From assembly GCF_018873765.1 (NCBI RefSeq), contig NC_057918.1:10052862-10116861 (forward strand): a stretch of DNA of 64,000 nucleotides, written 5' to 3'. The notes under the pieces are model-generated. The model was not told the origin of the DNA and did no database searches. It was given only the letters and a program-made list of their open reading frames with translations. Within the stretch, counting starts at the first letter, position 1, and each line of letters starts with the position of its first letter. Below, in pieces: positions 11,103 through 21,599 of the stretch. The DNA is from Telopea speciosissima. Its lineage: Eukaryota; Streptophyta; Magnoliopsida; Proteales; Proteaceae. The translations under genes were made by a program, and so were the position numbers.

Positions 11103-13124
11103 CAGAATGGAACTGAATGTTGTCTTTTGAGATTTTATCCTTTTAAGTAGTTTTTTGGTAGAATCCTTTTAAGTAGTTGGAGAGTGCAGGAAATACTACA
11201 TTAATGTATAGGCTAGCAAATAAACAGAGAATTTAATGGCAAGATGATAATGTGTTGGAGAAGTAAGGCAACTATAATATGTGATCCTATTAGAGGTAAA
11301 TTTCTGCAGCTATTTCAATTAGACACGATTCTTCGTGGGTTCCTTCCTTTTTTTTTTTTTTTTTAATTGATGAAATTCTTTGTGGGTTCCTGAAAAAAAC
11401 CCAGATGACCCTTGGTCTTCTTGAAAAAAAGAAAAGGCAGAGAAAATATAGTTGAAAAATCAGGTTTTCTGACTCAATCGATTCGTCTTTCAAAAAACTT
11501 GGTAACTCAGTCTTGTCAAACTCAGTCAAGGCGAGTCACATTTTTTTTTAATACAATATATATGTATAAATTAGTAAAAATCAGAAAAAATACAGAAGAA
11601 AATATGGGGTAACTATTAAGAAAAACAAAAAATCACATATCAATGCTTTTTGAGTTTATACCATTAAACAAAAGAATGGAGTTGAGGAATTAAGGTTTTC
11701 TTACTGTTTTAATATGGATTATTATTTTTTTTGGTAAAAGAATATGGATTATTATTTTACTCAACTCAATTTCAAAGTGAACCGACTTTATGGTTTTTTT
11801 AAAAAAAACTAAACTCGCCAAGTTTATCATTACTTGGATATAAATACTGAGTTTTATTTGACTCGGACGATTATGACCCAGTCTCGTCATTTTTTACCTT
11901 GACCTAATCTACACGACTTCTTAAATTTTCCAAAATTTTGATTGAACTCGGGATCAAAACCCGATTTTTCAACTTTATCGCAAACCGGTCAACCATACAC
12001 TGCCCGAAAATGAATAATAGTGGTGACTGATGACTGGACGCTAACATACTAGTCAATTAAATCTCTCTCTCGAGAGTTGCTTTTAGTGGTTAAGTTGTGT
12101 TTTACTTGGCTTGGCGCTTGCAAGGAATTGCATTTGGATGATTAATTAAAGATTACTCTACGATAAGATAATGATTATAAAGTAAATTAACATAAAACAA
12201 TGAAATACCCTATTAAAGACATAGGCATGTATAATCTTGTGCGATTAATCAGTGTTAGTTACATTGAATCAATCACTATATCAAATTTTATATTTGAAGA
12301 TGAGATGTTTGCATAGATACGAGGAAATTTCTTTCTCATATAATAATGCTAAATTGTATGATTATTCTTTAAAAAAGACTCAGTGCATGAGGACGCAGCA
12401 TGGGGAGGATCATAATATACGTAGCTTTACTTCTGCTTCACTGAGAGGTTGTTTCAACATATGACTACTTGGTCACAACGGACCAACCTTACCGTTGCAC
12501 CAGGCTGTACGTATCTGAGTCTTTGTTTATTTTCTTTAATCCTCTTTGTTTATAAATTATTAGAATGAGAATACCATTCATCATGATATGGATGTTTATC
12601 AGTTGGTACATAATTCTTTCAGTCCTCTTATGTTCAGGGTTTTAAAATGCATAATAGAAGTGGAAGCGATCGATGTCGATTCTGATTTGATTCGGATTGA
12701 AATCGTCTTGAATCAGTTTGAAAAAACCCCTAGAAACAATAGATTTAAAGAATATTTCAATAATTCTGGTGTTCTTTCCCAGTTAACGACCATTTGACCC
12801 GCTGATTCCAATCTAAATCGGACGATTCCGTTCCAATTTGCCAACTCTTGAAACCTGCTTACGATAAACTCAGGTTGCAGAACGCAATCCATCACATGGC
12901 ATATTGAATTATTAATGAGACATTTACTCATTTTTGACCAACATTACCAACCAATTGGGTAATAAAATAATACTAATTTCGATCGACAAGAAATAGAAAA
13001 GTTAATCTTTCCTCAAGCGCATGTGTGCAAGTGTTGAATATTTCTACCCAACAAAAAGTGTGGAATATGAAGATACCTTTAGGTCTTCCGTCTTCCATTC
13101 AAAGAGGGAATTATTTTTTCATTA

Positions 13125-13301
13125 GGGGAGGGAGAACGTCACACATGTCGCCCCTGTGCCTTGATACAGGTGGTAGTGCAAAAAGATTGCTGCAACCCAG
13201 ATCATTGTTGGGTTTTCAGGGGGTGTGATGGTTATTTTGAATGTTCATATCAAGGCGCAGAGTGGCACACTACTCAATTGGGCGATATTCTCTTTCCCTT
13301 C
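13125..13301. mobile_element. Short MITE predating the duplication (block 2 copy)
   Basis: Occupies the place matching 4895-5018: preceded by TTCATTAG, followed by TTCAATTAG, with a GGGAGGGAGAACG start and a TTCTCTTTCCC end. It is longer and more decayed than its block 1 partner. Confidence 0.5.
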
Positions 13302-13650
13302 AATTAGATACTGAAAAACTTTGGAATCACTTGATACGATTGTTGAATTCTTATCTAATCAAATTACTATTCATATTGAAATCGATTGAGGCTGATTTAT
13401 AGCACAAGAAATCGTTATCAAACCCGTCAAATTCCCTAGATTGAATCTCGATTCTGGGGCAATCCCATATGGATGGATCGATACAAATTTTAAATAAAAA
13501 TCTGAGGTAAATCTATCCAATCTGGGCCGATACCTGAATTGGTATCATTGAGGGTATCCGATTCCTGAAACCTTGGGCAGACGATCTTTGGATTGGCAGG
13601 GTTGGCTCTTATTCCTTGCTCGACAAACAATTCTCAAGTCAAGCGGAGTT

Positions 13651-13880
13651 GCCTCAAGTCTCCAATAGACTATAACACGTACAATACCAGCTCGTGTCTT
13701 ACATAGAAGATTCTTTTCTTTTTCTCTTTTTTTTTTTCTTTTTCTTTTACGGCGAAGAAAAATCGTAAAGACGCTTGACTTGCCTCAAGTCTCCAGTAGA
13801 CTATAACACGTACGATACCAACCCGTGTCCTACATAGAAGATTTTTTTCTTTTCTTTTACGGCGAAGAAATATCGTGAAG
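13651..13880 (+). repeat. 131-bp tandem repeat in the upstream region of gene B
   Basis: Two direct copies (13651-13770 and 13782-13880) share GCCTCAAGTCTCCA, TATAACACGTAC, ACATAGAAGATT and a pyrimidine-rich tract ending CTTTTACGGCGAAGAAA. Block 1 has only one partial copy (5470-5530). The repeat sits about 190-420 bp upstream of the gene B TATA box. Confidence 0.75.
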
Positions 13881-14069
13881 GATGGATCATCTGCACGAAC
13901 TTTTGATGTACTCTAGCACTAACCCCATCACATCCAAGAAACTACGAAGCTCTTACCTACACAAGCGACGCGAAGGAAGATGTGAGGAGAATGGCAACAT
14001 TACTTACCTTCACCGGTTCACCACTTTTGCCCTTCTCTACTTGCTCTCTGTTCTTCTCTCCCCACTCTT

Positions 14070-14078
14070 TATAAAAGG
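14070..14078 (+). promoter_or_regulatory. TATA box of AAA-ATPase B
   Basis: TATAAAAGG lies 80 bp before the ATG at 14150, in the same context as in gene A. Confidence 0.75.
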
Positions 14079-14149
14079 AGCAGCTTTCGTGTCCACAACC
14101 TCAACTACTGTATTCATTCAAGAAGGAGAAGAAGGAGAAGAAGGAAAAG

Positions 14150-15724
14150 ATGACGATGATGATGACGGGAGAGTTATGGACGAGCTTAAGCTCAACAGCC
14201 GCGGCTATAATGTTCGGTTGGGCTCTTTTCCAGCAATACTTCCCCTACCAACTCCGAGAATACTTGAGTAAATATGGCCTTCAATTCGTAACCATTTTCT
14301 ATCCATACATCCAAATCACCTTCCATGAGTACACCGCCGAGCGCTTCAAGCGCAGTGAGGTCTATTCCACCATCGAAGCCTACCTCATCTCCAACTCATC
14401 CAAGCGCGCACAGCGTCTCAAGGCCGATGCTGGCAAGGACGCTCGCAACCTTGTACTCAGCATGGACGACCACGAAGAGGTCACCGACGATTTCCAAGGC
14501 ATCAAATTCTGGTGGTCTTCCAATAAAACCGTTTCAAAGACTCCTTCATTCTCTTTCTACCCAGCCTCCGACGGCAAGCGCTACTACAAACTCACCTTCC
14601 ACAAGCGCTACAGAGAATTCGTCACCGCCACTTACCTCAACCATGTCATGGAAGAAGGCAAAGCTGTCGGAAAGAGAAACCGGCAGCGGAAACTCTACAC
14701 CAACAACAAGAGTGATGACTGGTACGGCTGGAAGAAAACGGTGTGGAGTCATGTGGTGTTCGAGCACCCTTCCACGTTTCAGACTCTGGCGATGGAACCC
14801 GAGAAGAAGATGGATATAATGGACGATCTCATTAACTTCAGTAAGAGCAAAGACTACTACAAGAAGATTGGTAAGGCTTGGAAGCGAGGCTACTTGTTGT
14901 ACGGCCCTCCCGGAACTGGTAAGTCTTCTATGATTGCCTCCATGGCTAATCTCTTGGATTATGACATCTATGATCTCGAATTGACGGCCGTGAAGGACAA
15001 TACGGAGCTGCGGAAGCTACTGATCGAGACTAGTGGCAAGTCGATCATTGTGATTGAAGATATTGATTGCTCTCTTGATCTAACCGGCCAAAGGAAGGAT
15101 AAGAAGAAGGATAAGAAGAAGGAGAAAGAGAAAAAGGAAGGGGAAGGAGTCCCAGAAGCCGTTAAAAAGGAAGAAGAGAAGAAAAAGGATTCGGGTAGCA
15201 AAGTTACTCTATCTGGGCTTCTCAATATCATTGATGGACTCTGGTCGGCCTGCGGAGGAGAGAGGCTTATCGTGTTCACCACAAACTATGTGGAGAAATT
15301 GGACCCAGCTCTCATAAGGAGGGGTCGGATGGACAAACACATAGAGATGTCGTACTGCAAGTACGAAGGGTTCAAGGTGTTGGCCAAGAATTATTTGGAC
15401 CTGGATTCACATCCTCTGTTCGAGACGATTCAGGGGTTAATGGGTGAAGCCCAGATTACTCCAGCAGATGTTGCAGAGAATTTGATGCCTAAATCCTTGG
15501 GGGAAAATGCCAAGGAGGACTGCCTGGAGGCACTGATCCGTGCTCTCCAAGTGGCTAAAGAAGAAGCCAGAGTTAAGAAGGCCGAGGAAGAATTAGCAGC
15601 GGCAAACAGAGAGGAGGGGACTTCCACGACTACCAAAGAAGAACAAGACAAGGAATCGTCTTTGACCACAAATGAAGACAAAGAGGCCGAGTCGACCCAA
15701 TTGGAAAAAAAAGACACGGTTTGA
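14150..15724 (+). CDS. AAA-ATPase B, AATP1/ASD-like, recent tandem copy of A
   Basis: Intronless, 524 residues, nearly identical to gene A through the membrane anchor, N-terminal domain and AAA core. Walker A GPPGTGKSS is at 252-260, Walker B IVIEDIDCSL at about 300-309, and the sensor 1 and RRGRMD motifs are intact. Differences from A cluster in the Lys/Glu linker after Walker B, where a DKKK unit is repeated, and in the tail after about residue 470. The first ATG (14150) gives MTMMMTGELW; ATGs also follow at 14156, 14159 and 14162, and the one-base mismatch with A (ACG) makes the exact start ambiguous by a few residues. The 3' flank diverges from A and C 20 bp after the stop; AATAAA at 15851-15856 may now serve as poly(A) signal. 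Function as for A. Confidence 0.95.
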   Translation: MTMMMTGELWTSLSSTAAAIMFGWALFQQYFPYQLREYLSKYGLQFVTIFYPYIQITFHEYTAERFKRSEVYSTIEAYLISNSSKRAQRLKADAGKDARNLVLSMDDHEEVTDDFQGIKFWWSSNKTVSKTPSFSFYPASDGKRYYKLTFHKRYREFVTATYLNHVMEEGKAVGKRNRQRKLYTNNKSDDWYGWKKTVWSHVVFEHPSTFQTLAMEPEKKMDIMDDLINFSKSKDYYKKIGKAWKRGYLLYGPPGTGKSSMIASMANLLDYDIYDLELTAVKDNTELRKLLIETSGKSIIVIEDIDCSLDLTGQRKDKKKDKKKEKEKKEGEGVPEAVKKEEEKKKDSGSKVTLSGLLNIIDGLWSACGGERLIVFTTNYVEKLDPALIRRGRMDKHIEMSYCKYEGFKVLAKNYLDLDSHPLFETIQGLMGEAQITPADVAENLMPKSLGENAKEDCLEALIRALQVAKEEARVKKAEEELAAANREEGTSTTTKEEQDKESSLTTNEDKEAESTQLEKKDTV

Positions 15725-16164
15725 GGAGAGAACCAGACCGGACCTTTTTTTTATCTTTTCTTTTCCTAGGGTACATCTGGCTTCGTTATGAACTTTTGTC
15801 TCTTGAGAAGGATTTCTTTTAATAATAGTGCTATTTTGTAATTTATAAAAAATAAATAATAGGCTCCACGTCATCTTTTATATTAAACGGTTATTTTCTT
15901 TGGGTCTGGCTGGCTATTTCCTCTCTTGCAATTGTTAGAATCATGGCATAACTTTACCAACAAAAAAAAAAGAATCATGGCATAACATGAGGCGCTCATG
16001 TATCATGTATGCAGTCATAAGTCATTGATAATAAGTAGCAAAAACTAGAGCAACAGAAAAAGGGATCGGTACAGATGAGCGCAAAACTTTAAATGATATG
16101 ATCAACAGATCAAGGGGAATTGTGGGTTTTATTTTCCCTTTTAAATATGTAGATTTCTAACAAT

Positions 16165-16351
16165 AGTTGTCTAGCACAGTTGGTGAGCTGTGGTGCGTGT
16201 CATGCGGTCATGCCCATTCTCACTAGGAGGTCTCTAGTTTCAATATCGAGTCTCTTGGCTGGTATTTTATCCCCTCCCCAGTTCGAAACCTCCCCCCCTC
16301 TTCTATGAAATATATATGTAAAGCTCTCAATTACCAAAAAAAAAAAAAAAG
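16165..16351 (+). mobile_element. tRNA-derived SINE-like unit with poly(A)
   Basis: The 5' part resembles a tRNA promoter: TAGCACAGTTGGTGAGC (box A-like), then GGTCTCTAGTTTCAATATC (box B-like). About 110 bp further on it ends in a run of A at 16334-16351. No target-site duplication was resolved. Confidence 0.5.
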
Positions 16352-16869
16352 ATTAAAACTCAGTAACTCAAATAAAGGAGTAACCAATTACAAACGAATA
16401 AATTTTGGCACTTCAACATCCAATAAAAAGATCTACATATCTCAAGCCCACCCTCTCAACCTTCAACATTATGCATGGCATGGATGGAAAATGAAATATG
16501 AATTTCAGATCTAATTCTTTCAAGGAAAGTGGAAAAGAGATGCAAGGGTTGGGCCAAGTTGGAGAGAAGAAGAAGAAGATAACATGTAGCTTCAGCCCAA
16601 AGCCTCAACCTTGGCCCTGACTTGACATCAAGGCCATGGTATCTCAACCCAACCCATGTTCAGGCTCAACACAAATCAAGGCGGGTTTGAGCCAACAAGG
16701 CCAAACTTGCACCCCTACACAAGATGTTTTAAAGAAACATGAACAAATTAGGCACGCAAGGACATGGTTGTGCCACTACATCATAGTTTAGTTATTTTAT
16801 TGAGATTTTATTTTATTTTCTGAAACATTAGTTTCTAGCTTTTAGTTGTAGACCTGAACTGAGTTAAAA

Positions 16870-16996
16870 AAAAATGGGAAGCAGTTTTCTATCTGAGAGT
16901 GTGATCTATAACAACACTCCCATGTGTCTATTTCTCTCCTCCTCATGGGAGTATTGGCATAGGACACACTCCTAAACAGAGTTCTCTTTTCCAAAA
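16870..16996. mobile_element. Foldback MITE, GAGTGTGGC family
   Basis: Starts GGGAAGCAGTTTTC, passes through GAGAGTGTGATCTATAACA and ACACTCCCATGTGTCTAT, and ends with the inverted counterpart ending AGTTCTCTTTTCC. It is shorter than the copy at 9893 because the hairpin centre is deleted. It lies between two A-rich runs, so its duplication cannot be read. Confidence 0.65.
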
Positions 16997-17401
16997 AAAA
17001 AAAAAATTTGATCTATAGCCCATTGGGCTGCCTTTGGGCCCATTAGAGTATCATTAACTGGTGTCATTGGGAACACCCATTCACTTGAAGCAAATTGGAC
17101 CCGTTCCTATGGTCCCACATTCCCAATAGTTGTAATCAGTGTTCTTTTGGAACCATTTAAACACCGATTAAACATTTAAAGTTTTGGACATAATAATAAG
17201 TCACTCAATTTTTTAAAATACATTTTTGCCCATGATTTAAATGCTTAGGGAATAAAATAAAGAGCAATCAAAAGGTGGTCACGGTTTTTAACTTCACCAC
17301 CTTGGTAACAACAAGATGCACCAAAAATGTATCTCGCGCAAGCTGCATAGAGAACATTCTCCCTAATAATAATTCCTTAATTTATATGAGTATACCTCTA
17401 A

Positions 17402-17534
17402 GAGTTCAGATCTGCTACCCACATGGAGACGGGTGGGGACAGATCTAAATCCTCCATGGGGTGTGGGACGCATGCCCCATGGAGGGGTCAGATCTGTCCC
17501 CACCCTTCCCCATGTGGGTAGCTGATCCAGATTC
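17402..17534. mobile_element. Foldback MITE with 9-bp target-site duplication
   Basis: A 133-bp element between perfect TACCTCTAA repeats (17393-17401 and 17535-17543). Each end reads inward as roughly CAG(A/C)T.TGCTACCCACATGG, with CAGATCTGTCCCCACC further in, giving a near-perfect hairpin. It sits about 370 bp upstream of the gene C TATA box. Confidence 0.8.
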
Positions 17535-17905
17535 TACCTCTAATCGTTTGCACGCCAAGTGTGGCTCCCACACCACCTAAGACACAGAAACCGCCCTATC
17601 CCCTGGAACTGGCAGGTATCCATCATCTCAATTTACCCTCATTCTTCCGCCCAGAGAAATAGTAAACAAATTCTGTGGTTTTTTTTTTTTTCTTCCGCAA
17701 AAGACATGACTGCATGAGAAAAGAATGATTCAAGTGATTTTCTGTGGATCATGCATCTTGCACTATGGCAGTGACCCCACATCCAATCAGAGTAAAAATG
17801 TGAAGAAGAAAGAAGGAAACAGTACTACTACCTTCATCTATGTTGCCCTTACTTTGTACTCTTTAGCTAGTACTTCGGCCTCTTCCCTTCTCTCTCCACT
17901 CTCTC

Positions 17906-17912
17906 TATAAAA
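17906..17912 (+). promoter_or_regulatory. TATA box of AAA-ATPase C
   Basis: TATAAAA lies 73 bp before the ATG at 17979, matching the 78 and 80 bp spacings in A and B. An ATG at 17919 is only 13 bp from the box and so probably lies upstream of the transcript start. Confidence 0.7.
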
Positions 17913-17978
17913 CAAGGATTGCCCCACCCTCACTTTATTCATCAGAAGAAGAGAACAAGAAGGAAGGAAAAGAAGGAA

Positions 17979-19457
17979 ATGGTGATGATGCCGGAGTTAT
18001 GGAAGAGCTTAGGCTCAACAATGGCAGCCATAATGTTCGCCTGGGCCATGTTCCAGCAATATTTGCCCCAACAACTCCGACGCTACTTTACTAAATACAG
18101 CCATCAAATCGTAACCTTCTTCTACCCATACATCCAAATCACCTTCCACGAATACGCCACCGACCGCTTCAAGCGCAGCGAGATCTACTCCACCATCGAA
18201 TCCTACCTCATCTCCAACTCATCCAAGCGCGCAAAGCGTCTCAAGGCCGACGCCGGCAGGAACACCCGTAACCTCGTACTCAGCATGGACGATTACGAAC
18301 AGGTCACCGACGAATTCCAAGGCGTCAAGCTCTGGTGGTCTTCCAACAAGACCGTCTCCCGAACTCCTTCATTCTCTTTCTACCCTACCTCCGCCGATAA
18401 GCGCTACTACAAACTCACCTTCCACAAGCGTTACAGGGACCTTGTCACCGCCTCCTATCTCAACCATGTCCTTGAACAAGGCAAAGCCGTCGGAGTTAAA
18501 AACCGGCAGCGGAAGCTCCACACCAACAACAAGAGCGATAACTGGCACGGTTACAATAAATCGGTGTGGAGTCATGTGGTGTTCGAACACCCTTCCACGT
18601 TTCAGACTCTGGCGATGGATCCCGAGAAGAAGAAGGATATTATGGAAGACCTCATTAACTTCAGTAAGAGCAAAGACTATTACAAGAAGATTGGCAAGGC
18701 TTGGAAGCGAGGCTACTTGCTGTACGGCCCTCCTGGAACGGGTAAATCTTCTATGATTGCCGCCATGGCAAATCTCTTGGATTACGACATTTATGATCTT
18801 GAATTGACTGCCGTGAAGAACAATACCGAGCTTCGGAAGCTGCTGATCGAGACTAATAGCAAGTCGATTATAGTGATTGAAGACATTGATTGCTCTCTTG
18901 ATCTAACTGGCCAAAGGAAGAACAAAGAGGAGAAAGAGAAAAAGGAAGGAGAAGGGAGCCCAGAAGCTGTTAAAGAGGAAGAGGGGAAGAGTAAAGATAA
19001 GGAGAGTAAAGTGACTCTATCTGGGCTTTTAAACTTCATTGATGGGCTCTGGTCGGCTTGCGGAGGAGAGAGGCTTATCGTGTTCACCACAAACTATGTG
19101 GATCAACTTGACCCTGCTCTCATAAGGAGGGGTCGGATGGACAAGCACATTGAGATGTCGTACTGCAACTATGAAGGCTTCAAGGTGCTTGCCAAGAACT
19201 ACCTGGACCTGGATTCTCACCCTCTGTTCGAGACCATTCATGGGTTGTTGGACGAAACCCAGATTACTCCGGCCGATGTCGCAGAGAATTTGATGCCTAA
19301 ATCCTTAGTGGGGAATGCCAAGATGGACTGTTTAGAGGCACTGATCCGTGCTCTTCAAGTGACTAAGGAAGAAGCGAGAGTCAAGGCTGAGGAAGAATCG
19401 TTGACTGAAGGCAAGGAGACCGAGTCGACCCAATTGGATAATAAGGATACGGTTTGA
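17979..19457 (+). CDS. AAA-ATPase C, AATP1/ASD-like, older tandem copy
   Basis: Intronless, 492 residues from the ATG at 17979 (MVMMPELWKS). The frame stays open back to an ATG at 17919, but that one lies too close to the TATA box and adds a charged peptide not found in the family. A hydrophobic anchor is at about 8-26; Walker A GPPGTGKSS is at 250-258; Walker B IIVIEDIDCSL and RRGRMD are conserved. Relative to A and B it differs throughout the N-terminal domain, has Ala for Ser just after Walker A (MIAAMAN), a shorter Lys/Glu linker, and a carboxyl tail about 20-25 residues shorter. Its 3' flank matches that of gene A, showing common descent. All ATPase motifs are intact. Role as for gene A. 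Confidence 0.95.
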   Translation: MVMMPELWKSLGSTMAAIMFAWAMFQQYLPQQLRRYFTKYSHQIVTFFYPYIQITFHEYATDRFKRSEIYSTIESYLISNSSKRAKRLKADAGRNTRNLVLSMDDYEQVTDEFQGVKLWWSSNKTVSRTPSFSFYPTSADKRYYKLTFHKRYRDLVTASYLNHVLEQGKAVGVKNRQRKLHTNNKSDNWHGYNKSVWSHVVFEHPSTFQTLAMDPEKKKDIMEDLINFSKSKDYYKKIGKAWKRGYLLYGPPGTGKSSMIAAMANLLDYDIYDLELTAVKNNTELRKLLIETNSKSIIVIEDIDCSLDLTGQRKNKEEKEKKEGEGSPEAVKEEEGKSKDKESKVTLSGLLNFIDGLWSACGGERLIVFTTNYVDQLDPALIRRGRMDKHIEMSYCNYEGFKVLAKNYLDLDSHPLFETIHGLLDETQITPADVAENLMPKSLVGNAKMDCLEALIRALQVTKEEARVKAEEESLTEGKETESTQLDNKDTV

Positions 19458-20345
19458 GTAGAGAACCAAACCGGACTAACTAGCATTAGGAATTCCAAGC
19501 TGTTTGTTTCTTTGGGTGTTTAGATTTAGAATTTGTGTGGATTTGCATGCAACATTGAATGGGCTCCAAGTCAGTCTTGTATGTTTAATAAGGAGGCCCA
19601 TGTTGCAGTTATCGAGTCTAGAGAGTTGGTGATGGGTGGTTTTGGTAATAGAACAAGAGAACAGCTGCAGCAACTCTCTCTCTCTCCCTCCATTCTCCAA
19701 ACCCAGGCCCTGGGGAAGGTGAGAGGGGTTTCTACTATTAGTGTAATAACAAGGCTTTTCAGCTCGTGGCCTGGGCTCGGGTTGGGAAGTAGGCTTTGGA
19801 TTAAAGTCAGGGCTGAACCCTATCTGGGCCCAATCATGTAGATAATGTTCGACCAATTCCATCCTTCCATCAAAATTTCTCATTAAACTATTTGTTTCCA
19901 TCTTGTTTTAATACCACGTGGCAAATATTATGGTGAGGGGGCCTATGGTTGCCACTTGGCAATAGATTTATAGGGTTGGCGTTTGGATACGTTGCACTCT
20001 CCACCCTCCCACAATCAAACCTGAATGAGCTTTTATGAACTGAAATGATAATTTGATTATTCTAACCAATGGATAAATGATACATGATTAGGATTACTCA
20101 TGTATCAAATTTCAGAACCTAATTAAATCACATACCTTCCCTTGTATGGGCATGCATTCCCCAGTATGTCCATGTATGCCTATGATACTACGACCACTAA
20201 TGTGCACACTATCCTTAGTCTTGAATTCTCAAACCTCAAATTTGTCATTTTTCCACAAACTTTCTTTGAGTTCAAACTTCACGTGTGAACAGAAGACCTT
20301 ACAGTCCCTATCTTAAATACCACTTGGCAATAGCTTGGGCCAACT
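19458..20345. other. Gene C 3' flank and AT-rich intergenic DNA
   Basis: The first 150 bp match the gene A 3' flank (GAATGGGCTC, then a TTTAATAA-containing stretch). The rest holds no recognisable gene; a minus-strand frame at 19476-19901 has no family resemblance. Confidence 0.5.
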
Positions 20346-20470
20346 TAAGCTGTGTTTGGCATGCATGTTAGGTCAATTTCGCATTCTTGGATTATAAGAA
20401 TAGTTGTTTTAATCAAAATGCAAAATCAACCTAAAATGCATTCCAAAAATGCGAAATCAAACACAACATC
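20346..20470. mobile_element. Possible MITE with GTGTTTGG-type inverted ends
   Basis: GCTGTGTTTGGCATGCATG at the left is mirrored by GCGAAATCAAACACAAC at the right, with TTCGCATT and AATGCGAA in between. No clean target-site duplication was found. Confidence 0.4.
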
Positions 20471-20559
20471 AATAAGCTTATCAATGTAGGCCCACATGGT
20501 ACTTTCAGTTTCAGAACAAGACTTGGTCCAGGTCTACCCAATAAATTCATGAGTTTGTT

Positions 20560-20640
20560 CAGTCAAAACTAAAAATATATGTATATGCATACAACCCCAA
20601 CAATTTGATGAATTAAGAACTTTCGTTTGTCTTCAAGTTA
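20560..20640 (+). repeat. LTR-like fragment (ACAACCCCAACAA motif)
   Basis: The stretch ATACAACCCCAACAATTTGATGAAT also occurs at about 38770-38795, downstream of a TATA-like sequence there. It looks like part of a retroelement terminal repeat. Boundaries are unknown. Confidence 0.3.
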
Positions 20641-21263
20641 CCTGGATTCTGTGATTTTTCTGAATGATCAGGTTCAATTTAGTGCATTATGAGAGGGAGT
20701 TTGAGGTGGATTTATGACCCATCTATCTTTCCTACTCTTCTATCTTATATTATGTCTTAACAGATCAGTTTACTTGAAATTTCAAAACACCTGCGGCACC
20801 CCTACTTCTGTCAAGTTTTCCTGCTGTTTTGGTTGTGTCCATCTCTCACTAAATACTGATCCGAATTAGCTAAAATTTGAAACATAAGTTTCTGGTTATC
20901 TGCTCTCTTAAATTCTAGTTTCAATTCCTGAGAACCATTGGCCCATATTCAAGTTCCGGACCAGCAACTTAACTTTCTAGTCCTAGTAGGACTTGTCTAC
21001 GTAGCTTGTTTTTAAAGATATTATGCAGACCTGTTCCACTGGCTCAAATTGGCATTCGGCAAGACAATCGAAGCTTTCTGATCTGTCTCAAGTTATTAAA
21101 GTTCTCCCTTATTCTGGTTTTTCTATATTGGTGATCCTGGTTTTGCTAGTTCTTCTAGTTTTCCTAGTTTGGAACTGGTTTTACAGGTAACATACATACG
21201 TCATCCCTATGAAATTCATAATCCCTACATATAGGGAGAAAGAACGCTACCTGCGCACATGCA

Positions 21264-21584
21264 GTGTGCTGCCCCCTGCTCCCAGACACAGGTTATCTGG
21301 TTGTGATGCCCGCTATTGTGAAGGAGGCCCTTGCTGTCAGATTAGCCCTTCTCTCAACCCAGCGAGCTATATTGACCCAAGTGACTGATTTATCTAATTG
21401 TCCGATTCTTATAAGGGCCTCTCTTCTCCTCCCCTGTAGCCTCCTTTGGAGATTAGCCACTCTTGCAAAGGATATCAAGAGGTTGCAAGCCGACTTGGAT
21501 TTTTGTGAGTTTATGCATGTAAATAGGTCTGTCAATGTGATAACCACTTTTTCAATATGGGCTATTACCTACTACCTACCCTAG
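21264..21584 (+). mobile_element. RNase H-like fragment of a retroelement
   Basis: The plus frame reads MPAIVKEALAVRLALLSTQ, then LAKDIKRLQADLDF and FMHVNRSVNVITT. This order (EA.A...AL helix, DI..L, then HV.R..N) is that of the plant RNase H domain found at the end of LINE ORF2. The DTGY-type N-terminal part and the rest of the polyprotein are missing. A MITE remnant (GAAAGAACGCTACCTGC) abuts it at 21236. Confidence 0.55.
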
Positions 21585-21599
21585 GCAAGTGCTTTGGAA

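Larger units (their letters stand above)
8931..15744 (+). repeat. Segmental tandem duplication, block 2 (contains AAA-ATPase B)
   Basis: Second copy of the block at 884-7875. Similarity starts around 8931 (ACAATGTCTG) and stops at 15744, 20 bp after the stop codon of gene B, where a T-rich unrelated sequence takes over. Private features of this block are the MITEs at 9893-10062 and 10311-10478 and the promoter repeat at 13651-13880. Confidence 0.85.
15745..17392. other. Intergenic DNA between AAA-ATPases B and C
   Basis: AT-rich, with a SINE-like unit (16165-16351) and a foldback MITE (16870-16996) described separately. AGAATCATGGCATAAC is duplicated around 15940 and 15972. No host coding sequence was recognised. 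Confidence 0.5.

Noticed and set aside
14325-14819. Serine/proline-rich frames inside the AAA-ATPase genes
   Set aside because: Same-strand shadow frames produced by the GC-rich codon usage of the real gene; they recur at the same place in A and B.
17919-17978. Upstream in-frame ATG extending AAA-ATPase C by 20 residues
   Set aside because: It lies 13 bp after the TATA box start, probably before the transcript begins, and the extra peptide is charged and not found in A, B or the family.
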